NCBI RefSeq assembly: GCF_900176005.1 | Contig: NZ_LT838272.1 | Span: 1,197,587 to 1,261,586 of the forward strand | DNA: 64,000 bases | Source of the DNA: Thermanaeromonas toyohensis ToBE | Lineage (GTDB): Bacteria; Bacillota; DSM-521; Neomoorellales; Neomoorellaceae | Direction: 5' to 3' | In this document: piece after piece, positions 23,422-32,718 of the stretch | How the letters are laid out: each line of letters begins with the position of its first letter | Position numbering within the stretch: the first letter of the stretch is position 1 | Translations under genes and position numbers: made by a program | The notes under the pieces: model-generated | What the model saw: only the letters and a program-made list of their open reading frames with translations | Told to the model about the DNA's origin: nothing | Databases searched by the model: none

Positions 23422-25327
23422 AAGGGGAGTTATACTTCATGTTGACCTAACCGAAGGAAGGATATGGCGGGAAGAGATACCGAGGGAATGGGAGGCTGCC
23501 TACCTGGGTTCTCGCGGCATAAATGCCCGGCTGTTGTGGGACCTGCTAAAAGCGGGTGTGGAGCCCCTAAGTAAGGATAATGTACTTATTTTTGGAGCAG
23601 GCAAGTTAAGCGGTACGGGAGCTCCATCAAGCGGGCGAACCACAATAACGTGTAAGAGCCCGGCTACCAACCTGTACATGAAGGTAAATGTTGGAGGCCA
23701 CTGGGGAACGGAACTAAGGTATGCGGGTTACGACCATTTAGTGATACATGGAGCGGCCGATAAGCCTGTTTATCTTTATATAAATGATACTACTGTAGAA
23801 ATCCGGGATGCAGGACACTTGTGGGGTAAAGATGTACGTGAAACTACTAGAGCTATAAGGCACGAAATAGGAGATGAGGAAGTTGAAGTTGCCTGTATTG
23901 GCCAAGCCGGTGAAAATCTGGTCAAGATGGCAGGGATCATGTGCTCCGTTTATAACGCTGGCGCTAGGGGCGGCGTGGGAGCTGTAATGGGATCTAAGAA
24001 ACTCAAAGCAGTAGCGGTTAAGGGGAGCGGAGCCATTTACCTAGCAGACCCCGAAAGGTATTGGCAGGTGGCGCGCGAATGTGTAGACGGGCTTTTGGCG
24101 GAATCGGGTATAGGAGGTCTGCACGCCTACGGTACCTCTGGCTCTATTCTGCCGCTTAACGAATTAAAGTGCTTCGCTGTATACAACTTTCGCGGTGGAG
24201 CACATCCGGAAATGGAAAAGATTAGCGGGTTAGCTCTGGTGGAACAGGGTTACCTGAAACGCAAGGTAGGTTGTAACAGCTGTATTATTGGCTGTCACCG
24301 GTTTACGGTAATAGAGAAAGGAGAATATGCTGGGACTTATTCGGGAGGTCCGGAACTGGAAACATTAGGTTCATTAGGCTGCGGTTGCGGCGTATTTGAC
24401 CTTGAAGCCATCTTGAAGGCTAACGAATTATGTAATATCTACGGTTTAGATACCATATCGGTCGGTAATGTAATTGCATGGGCAATGGAATGTTTCGAAC
24501 GCGGAGTACTAACCAAAGAAGATACAGGCGGTCTTGACCTTTCCTGGGGGAACGGAGAAGCCGTAATTGAGCTGGTTAATCAAATCGCCTTCCGTCGTGG
24601 TCTCGGGAATTTATTGGCTGAGGGTGTTCGGCGGGCGGCTGAACAAGTTGGAAAGGACTCTTGGAAATGGGCCATAGAAGTTAAGGGGTTAGAACAATCC
24701 CGGGTGGATACGCGGGCAGCAATGGCGTATGCTCTGGCCTTTGCGGTTAATCCCAGGGGAGCAGATCACTTGCATACAGAAACCTTTGCGGAATTCGGTT
24801 TAAGCCCGGAAGCGCGGAAGGTAATTGCAGACATTACGGGCAACGAAAAATACGCTAACCCTTATCTGGTGGAAAAGAGAGCAGAAATTGTCCGTTGGCA
24901 CGAAGATTGCTATGCAGTAACTGATTGCCTGGGCTTCTGTGCCTTTACGACAACAGCACTCTTCGGTGTTACTCCAGATAGAATGGCTAGGCTATTTAGT
25001 GCGGCTACTGGAATAGAAATTACGGAAGAAGAAATTATGAAGGCAGGGCGGAGGATCATTAACCTTGAAAAAGCTTTCAACGTTCGTGAAGGGGCTACAC
25101 GTGCAGACGACCGCGCCCCCTGGCGTATCTTAAATGAAAGATCCCCAGATCTGCCCGCAGAAGCAACGGTGCTTACGGAAGAAAAATTAAACCAAATGCT
25201 TGATAAGTATTACACTCTGCACAACTGGGACTTAAAAACAAGCTGGCCAAAGAAAGAAACCCTTTTAGAGCTTGGGTTAGAGGATGTGGCTGAGGAACTA
25301 GAAAAACTAGGTAAGATTCCCAGCTAG
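23408..25327 (+). CDS. Tungsten-containing aldehyde:ferredoxin oxidoreductase family protein
   Basis: AOR enzymes oxidise aldehydes to acids with a tungsto-bispterin cofactor and one [4Fe-4S] cluster. The 639-residue protein has the N-terminal domain text GRTTITCKSPATNLYMKVN and GGHWGTELRYAGYDHLVI, the cluster cysteines VGCNSCIIGC with the fourth cysteine in TDCLGFC, and a C-terminal GLEDVAEELEKLGKI end. The start is the ATG at 23408 after GGGAGG. A poly-ferredoxin gene upstream and a MoaD-like gene about 1.2 kb downstream support a pterin-dependent enzyme. The aldehyde is not known. The dedicated ferredoxin subunit suggests the multi-subunit AOR type rather than the single-gene archaeal type. 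Confidence 0.93.
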   Translation: MEMSRRGVILHVDLTEGRIWREEIPREWEAAYLGSRGINARLLWDLLKAGVEPLSKDNVLIFGAGKLSGTGAPSSGRTTITCKSPATNLYMKVNVGGHWGTELRYAGYDHLVIHGAADKPVYLYINDTTVEIRDAGHLWGKDVRETTRAIRHEIGDEEVEVACIGQAGENLVKMAGIMCSVYNAGARGGVGAVMGSKKLKAVAVKGSGAIYLADPERYWQVARECVDGLLAESGIGGLHAYGTSGSILPLNELKCFAVYNFRGGAHPEMEKISGLALVEQGYLKRKVGCNSCIIGCHRFTVIEKGEYAGTYSGGPELETLGSLGCGCGVFDLEAILKANELCNIYGLDTISVGNVIAWAMECFERGVLTKEDTGGLDLSWGNGEAVIELVNQIAFRRGLGNLLAEGVRRAAEQVGKDSWKWAIEVKGLEQSRVDTRAAMAYALAFAVNPRGADHLHTETFAEFGLSPEARKVIADITGNEKYANPYLVEKRAEIVRWHEDCYAVTDCLGFCAFTTTALFGVTPDRMARLFSAATGIEITEEEIMKAGRRIINLEKAFNVREGATRADDRAPWRILNERSPDLPAEATVLTEEKLNQMLDKYYTLHNWDLKTSWPKKETLLELGLEDVAEELEKLGKIPS

Positions 25328-25343
25328 AGGAGGTACAGATGTC

Positions 25344-26471
25344 ATGTATAAGATCACTACGAATGATGTGGAGCCGTTGCTGGAAGGTTTGGCTATATTG
25401 GGAACTGGAGGGGGTGGCAATCCCCAATGGGGTCGAGCTATTTTGGAAGCTGACTTGGCCCGAGGCCGGGAGCTGGTGCTGATAGATCCTGATGAGGTAT
25501 CCGATGAAGCTCTGGTCGTTTGCGGAGGTATAATGGGTTCGGTCAAGACGCTCGAACAGTGGAGTATTAGAAGCCTGCTTGAGCGCTGGGAAAATAAATT
25601 TGAATTGTTGGAAGCCACAAGAGCTATGGAAAGATATCTGGGGCGGAAGGTAGATTTCGTGGTCCCCTTTGAAGTTGGCGGACTTAACACTCCTGTGATG
25701 CTATCCCTGGCTGCAAGGTTAGGAGTAGCATGTGTGGACGGGGACGCTTTAGGTCGCTCGGCTCCAGAGACACAGATGACAAGCTTTATCGGTCATGGAA
25801 TATCCCTTACGCCGATGCCCCTAGTGGATGCACACGGCAATTGTATCATAGTTACCGAACAAGTTGATCCGGTATTTGCGGATGAGGTAGGACGGTGGAT
25901 GGTAACCAAAGGTGGTGGCCTCGGGGCTAATAATCATTACCCTATGTCGGGTGCTCAACTTAAGGAGGCTGTGGTTCCTCGAACCATTAGCAAGGCGCTG
26001 GAGTTGGGGAGAGCAGTAATAAAAGCAAGAAGTGGGAGTGGTGACCCTGTCGCCGAAGTAACTAAGGCGTTGGGAGGTTGGAAGCTTTTTCAAGGCGTGG
26101 TAAACAAGGTAGAGGGTGAAGATAAGGGCGGATTCTACCTTACTAATGTGTGGCTGAAGGGTACTGGAGAGTATAGCAACGCCACGGCGGACTTAGTAAT
26201 TAAGAACGAAACGATGGTGCTGTGGGTAGACGGGCAATTGAAGGCGGTATTTCCTGACCTGGTATGCATGTTAGACCCTGTAACGGGCAAAGGGATCATG
26301 AGTGTTGACATTATAGAAGGCACAGCCATGGTCCTGGTGGGCGTACCCTGCCACCAGCGTCTCAGAGAGGCCATGGCAACACCTGAGGGTCGCCGAGCCT
26401 TTGGGCCTGCCAGATTTGGTTATCCAGAATTGGGTTATATACCGATTGAAGACCTTACCAATAATGCCTGA
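25344..26471 (+). CDS. DUF917 family protein (S-methyl-thiohydantoin desulfurase-like)
   Basis: The 375-residue product has the DUF917 hallmark LAILGTGGGGNPQWG near the N-terminus, EVGGLNTPV in the middle, and a C-terminal domain with MLDPVTGKGI. Members are often linked to hydantoinases, and one is reported to act on a thiohydantoin, but the family's general function is poorly known. The ATG at 25344 lies ten bases after GAGGAGG and 17 bases after the AOR stop, so it belongs to the same operon. A role in degrading a cyclic nitrogen compound is possible but unproven. Confidence 0.82.
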   Translation: MYKITTNDVEPLLEGLAILGTGGGGNPQWGRAILEADLARGRELVLIDPDEVSDEALVVCGGIMGSVKTLEQWSIRSLLERWENKFELLEATRAMERYLGRKVDFVVPFEVGGLNTPVMLSLAARLGVACVDGDALGRSAPETQMTSFIGHGISLTPMPLVDAHGNCIIVTEQVDPVFADEVGRWMVTKGGGLGANNHYPMSGAQLKEAVVPRTISKALELGRAVIKARSGSGDPVAEVTKALGGWKLFQGVVNKVEGEDKGGFYLTNVWLKGTGEYSNATADLVIKNETMVLWVDGQLKAVFPDLVCMLDPVTGKGIMSVDIIEGTAMVLVGVPCHQRLREAMATPEGRRAFGPARFGYPELGYIPIEDLTNNA

Positions 26472-26491
26472 CCTTGGAAAGGAGGTTACTG

Positions 26492-26761
26492 GTGATTAGG
26501 GTCACCCTGAAATTTGTTGGCGGAAGTGCTTCTAAGTTTAAGATGACTCCAGAGCAGATGGAAATTGAACCTAACACCACGGTTGGCCAATTGATAGATA
26601 TTCTCCGTGGCGAGAGTTCAAGAACAGGAACTGCGGGGCAGCCTAATTTACCCATGGCGGTAATAGTGAACGGTCGTAGCATTTATACCTTAAAGGGACT
26701 GGAGACCGTTCTTAAGGACGGAGACACTGTGGTCTTTGTTCCTTTCCTGGCAGGAGGGTAA
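26492..26761 (+). CDS. MoaD/ThiS-like ubiquitin-fold sulfur carrier
   Basis: The 89-residue protein has a beta-grasp pattern and ends in FVPFLAGG, with the terminal diglycine used for thiocarboxylate formation. GTG at 26492 follows AAAGGAGG. MoaD supplies sulfur for the dithiolene of molybdo- or tungstopterin. Such paralogues are common next to AOR genes, so it may be specialised for tungstopterin. No MoaE or MoeB is nearby. Confidence 0.82.
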   Translation: MIRVTLKFVGGSASKFKMTPEQMEIEPNTTVGQLIDILRGESSRTGTAGQPNLPMAVIVNGRSIYTLKGLETVLKDGDTVVFVPFLAGG

Positions 26762-26795
26762 ACTTATTGAACGTCAATAGCTTGAGGTGCTCAAA

Positions 26796-27797
26796 ATGAT
26801 AAACAACACAATGTTAGACAACAAAATAGTAGACCCCGAGAAGAAATTAGTGGCTATCGCGGGGTGGGTACTTGAGCAGTGTTTTCGTGTAAAACCTGAA
26901 GAGACCGTCTTAGTAGTAACAGATGGTGGTGTACCGAGGGTAGCGAACGCTTTTTGGGAGGCAGCTCGGGAAAGAGTACAGGAAGTTCTTCTGCTGAGGT
27001 TTGAGCCCCGGCCTGAACATGGCTGCGAGCCTCCCGCAGGTGTGGCTGCGGCCATGAAAGCCTCAGATGTTGTCCTGTTGCCGACCGTAAAATCTCTTAC
27101 CCACACCAGGGCAAGAAGAGAAGCCTGTGCTGCTGGCGCGCGGATCGCTAGTATGCCTATGATAACTGAAGAAATTATGCAACGAGCTTTGGATGTGGAT
27201 TATGAGAAGTTGAAAAGAATTACGTACATTTGCGCTGACCTACTCGGGAAGGGGCAAGCATTACGCCTCACTGCCCGGAACGGTACAGACCTAACGTTAG
27301 ACCTAGGCGGACGACAAGGTGTGGTTGATACGGGGGATCTGTGGCAAAAAGGTTCTTGTAGCAACTTGCCAGCAGGTGAAGCCTGTATTGCACCTGTAGA
27401 AGGGTCGGCGCGGGGGATCGTGGTTCTGGACGGTTCCCTTGCGGGCTGGGGCAAGCTTGAAGAGCCTGTGAGATTGAGGGTTGAGGAGGGCCGCGTTACT
27501 GGAGTAGAGGGGGGGAAGGCTGCAGATTGGTTAAGGGAGACGTTAGAAAAGTATGGGGCTCTGTCAGGTAATATAGCCGAGTTAGGAATTGGGACTAATG
27601 AGAAAGCAGTGGTAACTGGTAATATTTTGGAAGATGAGAAAGTTTTGGGAACTGTGCATATAGGTTTGGGGGATAACAAGGCATTAGGTGGAAAGGTAGA
27701 AGCTGGTATTCATTTAGATGGAGTTATATTGAACCCTTCTGTGGAAATTGATGGAAGGTTAGTGATAGTGGAAGGGCAATTAATGATTACTATATGA
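26796..27797 (+). CDS. M29-type aminopeptidase/NicX-like metalloprotein
   Basis: The 333-residue protein resembles leucyl aminopeptidase (M29) and the related ring-opening dioxygenase NicX. It has a C-terminal IAELGIGTNEKAVVTGNIL, then the metal-site text LGTVHIGLGDN, with E and H ligands. M29 enzymes release N-terminal amino acids; NicX-like relatives open pyridine rings. The motifs do not separate these options. The ATG at 26796 after GAGG is preferred to the GTG nine bases upstream. It overlaps nothing upstream and its stop lies 38 bases before the next start. Confidence 0.75.
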   Translation: MINNTMLDNKIVDPEKKLVAIAGWVLEQCFRVKPEETVLVVTDGGVPRVANAFWEAARERVQEVLLLRFEPRPEHGCEPPAGVAAAMKASDVVLLPTVKSLTHTRARREACAAGARIASMPMITEEIMQRALDVDYEKLKRITYICADLLGKGQALRLTARNGTDLTLDLGGRQGVVDTGDLWQKGSCSNLPAGEACIAPVEGSARGIVVLDGSLAGWGKLEEPVRLRVEEGRVTGVEGGKAADWLRETLEKYGALSGNIAELGIGTNEKAVVTGNILEDEKVLGTVHIGLGDNKALGGKVEAGIHLDGVILNPSVEIDGRLVIVEGQLMITI

Positions 27798-27835
27798 AAC
27801 CCCAAACACCTTATTATTATGAAAGGAGGAAAAGC

Positions 27836-28987
27836 ATGAAATCACGGGAACGTGTTCTAATGGCGTTACAGCACCAGGAACCAGATAGGGTTCCATTTGA
27901 TCTTGGGGGAACAGTAACTAGTGGTATCCACAGGATAGCTTACAAGAACCTACTTGATTATTTGGGTATTAAGAAGGACGAGATTAGGATTGCAGAGATC
28001 CACCAGCAATTAGCAGATGTACATGAGGACGTTCTCCAGCGGCTAAAGGTGGATTTTAGACCTGTTTTTTCCAAACTGCCTGAGGGGTGGAAACCCGAGT
28101 TTAAGGAAGACGAAGAGTATATCCGCTTTAAGGATCAATGGGGAATTGGGTGGAGAATGCCTAAAGATGGGGGACTTTATTTTGATCTAGATACCCACCC
28201 TTTTGCCGGCTTTACTACCGTAGACGAGGTGGTAAATTATCGAGTACCCGATCCGGCTGATCGAAGCCGCCTGCGCGGGGTAAAAGAGGAGGCCCAGCGG
28301 CTAGCCGATACTACTGGAGCTGCGTTGTGTCTAGCTGGAGTATCGGCCGGCTTTCTGGAAATGGCCTATTGGCTTCGGGGTTATGAGCAATTCTTCGTGG
28401 ACCTGGTATGGGACCCTAAAATGGCCAACGCCATTCTAGACAAAACGGTTGAAATTAAGATGAGATACTGGGAGATGGCCCTGAAAGAGTTAGGGGACAT
28501 TATTGATATAGTTGTAGAGGCTGATGACTTTGCTTCTCAATTTGGACTTATTATTTCACCTGAGACCTACCGCAAATTTATTAAGCCGCGCCAGCAAGAA
28601 TTATTTGCTACCATTAAGAAGAATTCCAATGCGTATATATGCTTCCACTCGTGCGGCGCCGTTTATGAGCTTATCCCGGACTTGATAGAAGTTGGCATAG
28701 ATGCTCTGAACCCGGTACAAGTTAGTGCCGCTAATATGGATACCAAAAAGCTTAAGAAAGAGTTTGGAGATGTGCTCACTTTTTGGGGTGGTGGAGTCGA
28801 TACTCAAAACGTCTTAAACCACGGTACACCGCAACAAGTAAGGGATGAGGTAAAAAGGAGAATAGATGACCTGGCACCAGGAGGAGGATTTATTTTTACT
28901 CCTGTGCATAATGTCCAGCCTGATGTGCCCCCTGAAAACTATATGGCTATGTGGGAGACGTGGGAGGAATATGGCAAATATAGGTAG
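27836..28987 (+). CDS. Uroporphyrinogen decarboxylase (URO-D) superfamily protein, possible corrinoid methyltransferase type
   Basis: The 383-residue protein begins SRERVLMALQHQEPDRVPFDLGG, the usual entry of URO-D-like methyltransferases, and ends with PGGGFIFTPVHNVQPDVPPENY. The metal-type text CFHSCGAVYELIPDLIEVG lies in the second half. True heme-pathway HemE is unlikely because no tetrapyrrole genes are linked. MtaA/CmuA-like members move methyl groups between corrinoid proteins and coenzymes. No corrinoid protein gene is adjacent. The ATG at 27836 follows AAAGGAGG, and an upstream in-frame ATG at 27794 lies inside the previous gene's end. Confidence 0.85.
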   Translation: MKSRERVLMALQHQEPDRVPFDLGGTVTSGIHRIAYKNLLDYLGIKKDEIRIAEIHQQLADVHEDVLQRLKVDFRPVFSKLPEGWKPEFKEDEEYIRFKDQWGIGWRMPKDGGLYFDLDTHPFAGFTTVDEVVNYRVPDPADRSRLRGVKEEAQRLADTTGAALCLAGVSAGFLEMAYWLRGYEQFFVDLVWDPKMANAILDKTVEIKMRYWEMALKELGDIIDIVVEADDFASQFGLIISPETYRKFIKPRQQELFATIKKNSNAYICFHSCGAVYELIPDLIEVGIDALNPVQVSAANMDTKKLKKEFGDVLTFWGGGVDTQNVLNHGTPQQVRDEVKRRIDDLAPGGGFIFTPVHNVQPDVPPENYMAMWETWEEYGKYR

Positions 28988-29024
28988 ATTCATAGCAGGA
29001 TAAATTTAAGGGGGTTACAGTGTA

Positions 29025-30143
29025 ATGATTGTTGGGGTGCCCAAAGAAATAAAAACTAATGAGAACCGGGTGGGGTTGGTCCCCGCAGGTGTTTCTGCGT
29101 TAACTAAAGCCGGACACAGAGTTATAGTTCAAAAATCGGCCGGGGAAGGCAGCGGTATTCCCGATGTAGAGTATGCTCGGGCAGGGGCCGAAATGGTAGA
29201 TACCTTGGAAGAGGTTTACAGGGAAGCTGAAATGATAGTAAAGGTAAAAGAACCCCAACCTCAAGAGTATGAACTTTTTCGGGAAGGACAGATTTTATTT
29301 ACGTATCTCCACTTAGCTGCAGAAGAAGCCTTGACAAAATGTTTGATTGACAAAAAAGTAATCGCTATTGCTTATGAAACAGTCACAGGTCCCGATGGTA
29401 CCTTGCCGTTACTGACCCCCATGAGTGAAGTAGCCGGGAGAATGTCCGTGCAAATAGGGGCCCGGTTGCTCGAGAAGCATAATGGGGGGGCAGGGCTGCT
29501 ACTAGGAGGAGTACCTGGGGTACCGCCCGCTAGAGTTACCATCATAGGCGGAGGTGTAGTGGGGACTAATGCAGCAAAGATTGCCTTGGGAATGGGCGCT
29601 CAAGTAACAATTTTGGACATAAATCCTGATCGGCTACGATACCTTGATGATATTTTCTATGGACGGATACAGACTTTAATGTCCAATGCTTATACCATCG
29701 CCGAGGCAGTACAAGATGCTGATCTCCTGATTGGGGCTGTATTAATTCCTGGTGCCAGAGCTCCCAAGCTAGTGACTGAAGAAATGGTTGAGGCTATGAG
29801 GCCGGGTTCCGTTATCGTAGATGTGGCTATTGATCAGGGAGGATGTATTGAGACTGTAGACCGGGTGACTACACATGCAGAACCGACGTATGTAAAGCAT
29901 GGCGTAGTCCACTATTCTGTAGCTAATATTCCCGGTGCAGTTCCTCGCACTTCTACCTTTGCCTTGACTAATGTAACTTTACCTTACGTGTTAGAGTTAG
30001 CTAATAAGGGCTGGTTAAAAGCTATAAGGGAAAATCCAGGTCTTGCCAACGGCGTTAATATTATAGACGGCAAAGTGACCTGTCCAGGAGTAGCAGAAGC
30101 TTTTGGACTACCTTATTACCCGTTGCAAAATATTGTGGCATAA
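29025..30143 (+). CDS. ald: Alanine dehydrogenase
   Basis: The enzyme interconverts L-alanine and pyruvate with NAD+ and ammonia. The 372-residue length is standard. It starts [20 protein letters not shown], has the substrate-binding text [11 protein letters not shown] and YETV, the Rossmann motif [20 protein letters not shown] near 175-194, and VDVAIDQGG with its conserved aspartate. It may supply NADH from alanine or recycle the amino group produced by the aminotransferases in this region. It lies 37 bases after the URO-D-like gene. Confidence 0.96.
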   Translation: MIVGVPKEIKTNENRVGLVPAGVSALTKAGHRVIVQKSAGEGSGIPDVEYARAGAEMVDTLEEVYREAEMIVKVKEPQPQEYELFREGQILFTYLHLAAEEALTKCLIDKKVIAIAYETVTGPDGTLPLLTPMSEVAGRMSVQIGARLLEKHNGGAGLLLGGVPGVPPARVTIIGGGVVGTNAAKIALGMGAQVTILDINPDRLRYLDDIFYGRIQTLMSNAYTIAEAVQDADLLIGAVLIPGARAPKLVTEEMVEAMRPGSVIVDVAIDQGGCIETVDRVTTHAEPTYVKHGVVHYSVANIPGAVPRTSTFALTNVTLPYVLELANKGWLKAIRENPGLANGVNIIDGKVTCPGVAEAFGLPYYPLQNIVA

Positions 30144-30319
30144 TTTTGGGCTACTTTTCGCTCCTGACCGGAAAGGTAGGGTAGTCCGATGGGAAGCAAT
30201 CTAAACTTGCGAGGCTCTATCCAAACCTAAAGGGACGGTACCATAACAAGCTCGCCGAGTGTTTGATGGTCTCCCTGACTGAAAGACATAACGAAATACG
30301 GGAGGAGGGACGGAGGAAT

Positions 30320-31417
30320 ATGGAAATCTTTGCCTATCTTCAAAAATACGACTACGAACAATTGGTGCTTTGCCATGACAAAGATACCTCCCTTAAGGCG
30401 ATAATATGCATCCATGATACCACGTTAGGTCCTGCCTTGGGCGGTGTCAGGATGTGGCCATATGCCTCAGAAGATGAAGCTATCCTTGATGTTCTGCGTC
30501 TAGCCCGGGGTATGACGTACAAAAATGCAGCTGCAGGACTTAACTTGGGAGGCGGTAAAGCTGTCATAATTGGTGATCCCAGAAAAGACAAAACCGAAGA
30601 GTTGCTCCGGGCCTTTGGTCGATTTGTAGATACCTTAGGTGGCAGGTACATTACTGCAGAAGACGTCGGTACAAGCGTTGAGGATATGGAGTATATCCGC
30701 GCCGAGACCAAATATGTAGCTGGTTTACCAGAGTCAAGCGGGGATCCATCACCTTTTACGGCCTATGGTACTTATATGGGGATGAAAGCGGCTGCGTTAT
30801 TTGTGTGGGGTAACAAATCCTTAGAGGGGAAGATTGTAGCTGTTCAAGGCTTGGGCCATGTAGGGTACGCCTTATGCCAATATTTGGCCGCAGAGGGCGT
30901 AAAACTTATAGTTACCGATCTATACCAGGAGAATGTAGAGCGTGCCGTAAAAGAACTGGGCGCTACAGCAGTAAGTCCCGAAGATATTTATAGCGTAGAA
31001 TGCGATATCTACTCGCCTAATGCCTTAGGCGGGGTGCTCAATGATGATACTATTCCCAAGTTAAAATGCAAGATTATAGCTGGCGCGGCCAATAACCAGC
31101 TTAAAGAGGATCGGCATGGTGCCATGCTTCAGTCGCTGGGGATAGTATATGTACCCGATTATATCATCAATGCGGGTGGAGTCATAAATATTGCAGAAGA
31201 ACTCCGGGGGTATGACCCAGAAAAAGCCAAAAGGCGGGTCGCTCGGATCTACGATAATGTCCTTAGGGTCCTTAAGAAAGCGGAAGAAGATAAAGTACCT
31301 ACTTATGTGGCGGCCGATCGCGTGGCCGAGGAACGGTTAGAGCGGATAAAAAAACTACATTCTTTTTATCTACCTAACGCGACTTCTATGTATAGTTCGT
31401 CTGGATTTAGAAGGTGA
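30320..31417 (+). CDS. Leucine dehydrogenase (branched-chain amino acid dehydrogenase)
   Basis: The 365-residue protein fits the Glu/Leu/Phe/Val dehydrogenase family at the length of leucine dehydrogenase. It has [13 protein letters not shown], the catalytic lysine in [20 protein letters not shown], and the NAD-binding text [15 protein letters not shown]. It deaminates leucine, valine or isoleucine to the 2-oxo acid. The ATG at 30320 after GGACGGAGGA is chosen over an in-frame start at 30263, which would add 19 unusual residues. The 2-oxoacid:ferredoxin oxidoreductase genes follow within seven bases, which supports a branched-chain substrate. Confidence 0.92.
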   Translation: MEIFAYLQKYDYEQLVLCHDKDTSLKAIICIHDTTLGPALGGVRMWPYASEDEAILDVLRLARGMTYKNAAAGLNLGGGKAVIIGDPRKDKTEELLRAFGRFVDTLGGRYITAEDVGTSVEDMEYIRAETKYVAGLPESSGDPSPFTAYGTYMGMKAAALFVWGNKSLEGKIVAVQGLGHVGYALCQYLAAEGVKLIVTDLYQENVERAVKELGATAVSPEDIYSVECDIYSPNALGGVLNDDTIPKLKCKIIAGAANNQLKEDRHGAMLQSLGIVYVPDYIINAGGVINIAEELRGYDPEKAKRRVARIYDNVLRVLKKAEEDKVPTYVAADRVAEERLERIKKLHSFYLPNATSMYSSSGFRR

Positions 31418-31423
31418 GCAGAA

Positions 31424-31627
31424 TTGCCGGTTAAGTTTGAAGAAGAAAGGTGCAAAGGCTGCGGTCTCTGTGTTCAAGCATGTCCGCGAGGACTAATTTC
31501 CCTTAATCATGGCCGGGTAAACACCAGCGGGTTTTACCCGGCCATGCTCAGCGACGCTGAGAAGTGTACAAGTTGTGGCCTCTGCGCCCTTATGTGCCCT
31601 GACACTGCTATAGTGGTATATGAGTAG
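31424..31627 (+). CDS. 2-oxoacid:ferredoxin oxidoreductase delta (ferredoxin) subunit
   Basis: The 67-residue protein has two [4Fe-4S] motifs, CKGCGLCVQACP and CTSCGLCALMCP. It is the electron-exit subunit of four-subunit 2-oxoacid oxidoreductases. TTG at 31424 follows AAGGTGA, which overlaps the stop of the leucine dehydrogenase gene. It is followed by the alpha, beta and gamma genes, the usual delta-alpha-beta-gamma order. Confidence 0.92.
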   Translation: MPVKFEEERCKGCGLCVQACPRGLISLNHGRVNTSGFYPAMLSDAEKCTSCGLCALMCPDTAIVVYE

Positions 31628-31641
31628 GGGGCTCCGTTATT

Positions 31642-32709
31642 ATGGAATGTCTTCAGCTAGTTAAAGGGAACGAGGCACTGGCGGAAGCGGCAATCCTTGC
31701 GGGATGCCGCTTCTTCGCCGGATATCCGATCACGCCTCAAAACGAAATACTGGAGTATATGGCTTGGCGGCTACCCCAGGTGGGGGGCTCCTTTGTACAG
31801 GCGGAAAGTGAACTAGCAGCCATTAACATGGTCTTTGGGGCTGCAGGTGCAGGCGCGCGGGCAATGACGGCATCCTCAGGCCCGGGGATAAGTCTTATGC
31901 AAGAAGGAATTTCTTATTTGGCTGCTGCTGAGCTGCCTGCAGTGATCGCTAATATGGCTCGGGGTGGGCCGGGTCTCGGAGGCATTCAAGCAGCACAGGG
32001 CGACTACTTTCAAGCAACTAAGGGTGGAGGTCATGGGGACTACCGAGTAATTGTCCTGGCACCAGCGTCTATTCAGGAAATGGTTGATATCACATTTACT
32101 GCTTTTGAGCTGGCTGACAGGTACAGAAATCCTGTAATGATACTTGCCGACGCTATTCTGGGGCAAGCTATGGAACCAGTCAGGCTAAAAGACCCGGGAA
32201 CACAGGAAACGAGCGATTTCAAGCCCTGGGCAACGACGGGATGGGAGGGAAACAGACCTCGAAACGTTATTTACACTTTGTATCTAGAGCCAGAAGCATT
32301 AGAAGGGTTGAATTTGCGATTGCAACGCAAGTATGCTGAAATCTGCCAGAAAGAAAAGCGGTGGGAAGCAGTAGGATTAGCGGATGCGCAGGTAGCCTTG
32401 GTAGCCTATGGAACTGCATCACGCATATGTCGGCGTATAGTTGAGGTAACGAAGCAGCAGGGCTTGAGAGTGGCACTTATTCGTCCTATTACCCTATGGC
32501 CTTTTCCAAGCGAGGCTTTTGAAGAAGCTCTTGCGGCTGGTATCACTAAGTTTTTGGTAGTAGAAATGAACTATGGCCAAATGGTGGAAGATGTTCGCTT
32601 GGCAGTTAATGGTCGTGGAAAAGTTGCTTTTTACGGCCGGGGCGGTGGTATGATCCCAACACCGAAAGAAATTATAGCTGCACTTCAGAAGCTTATCCAG
32701 GAGGGATAG
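31642..32709 (+). CDS. 2-oxoacid:ferredoxin oxidoreductase alpha subunit (VOR/KOR type)
   Basis: The 355-residue alpha subunit starts LVKGNEALAEAAILAGCRFFAGYPITPQNE-like (split here: GNEALAEAAILAG, FFAGYPITPQNEI), with ASSGPGISLMQEGISYL and GDYFQATKGGGHGDYR. These are the standard texts of the KorA/VorA group. The enzyme oxidatively decarboxylates a 2-oxo acid to acyl-CoA and reduces ferredoxin. Linkage to leucine dehydrogenase, Buk and Ptb favours branched-chain 2-oxo acids over 2-oxoglutarate, but the sequence alone does not decide. Confidence 0.9.
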   Translation: MECLQLVKGNEALAEAAILAGCRFFAGYPITPQNEILEYMAWRLPQVGGSFVQAESELAAINMVFGAAGAGARAMTASSGPGISLMQEGISYLAAAELPAVIANMARGGPGLGGIQAAQGDYFQATKGGGHGDYRVIVLAPASIQEMVDITFTAFELADRYRNPVMILADAILGQAMEPVRLKDPGTQETSDFKPWATTGWEGNRPRNVIYTLYLEPEALEGLNLRLQRKYAEICQKEKRWEAVGLADAQVALVAYGTASRICRRIVEVTKQQGLRVALIRPITLWPFPSEAFEEALAAGITKFLVVEMNYGQMVEDVRLAVNGRGKVAFYGRGGGMIPTPKEIIAALQKLIQEG

Positions 32710-32718
32710 CTTACTCAT

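Noticed and set aside
27836-28987. Heme-pathway uroporphyrinogen decarboxylase HemE
   Set aside because: The N-terminal text and lack of linked heme genes fit the broader URO-D methyltransferase-like group better.
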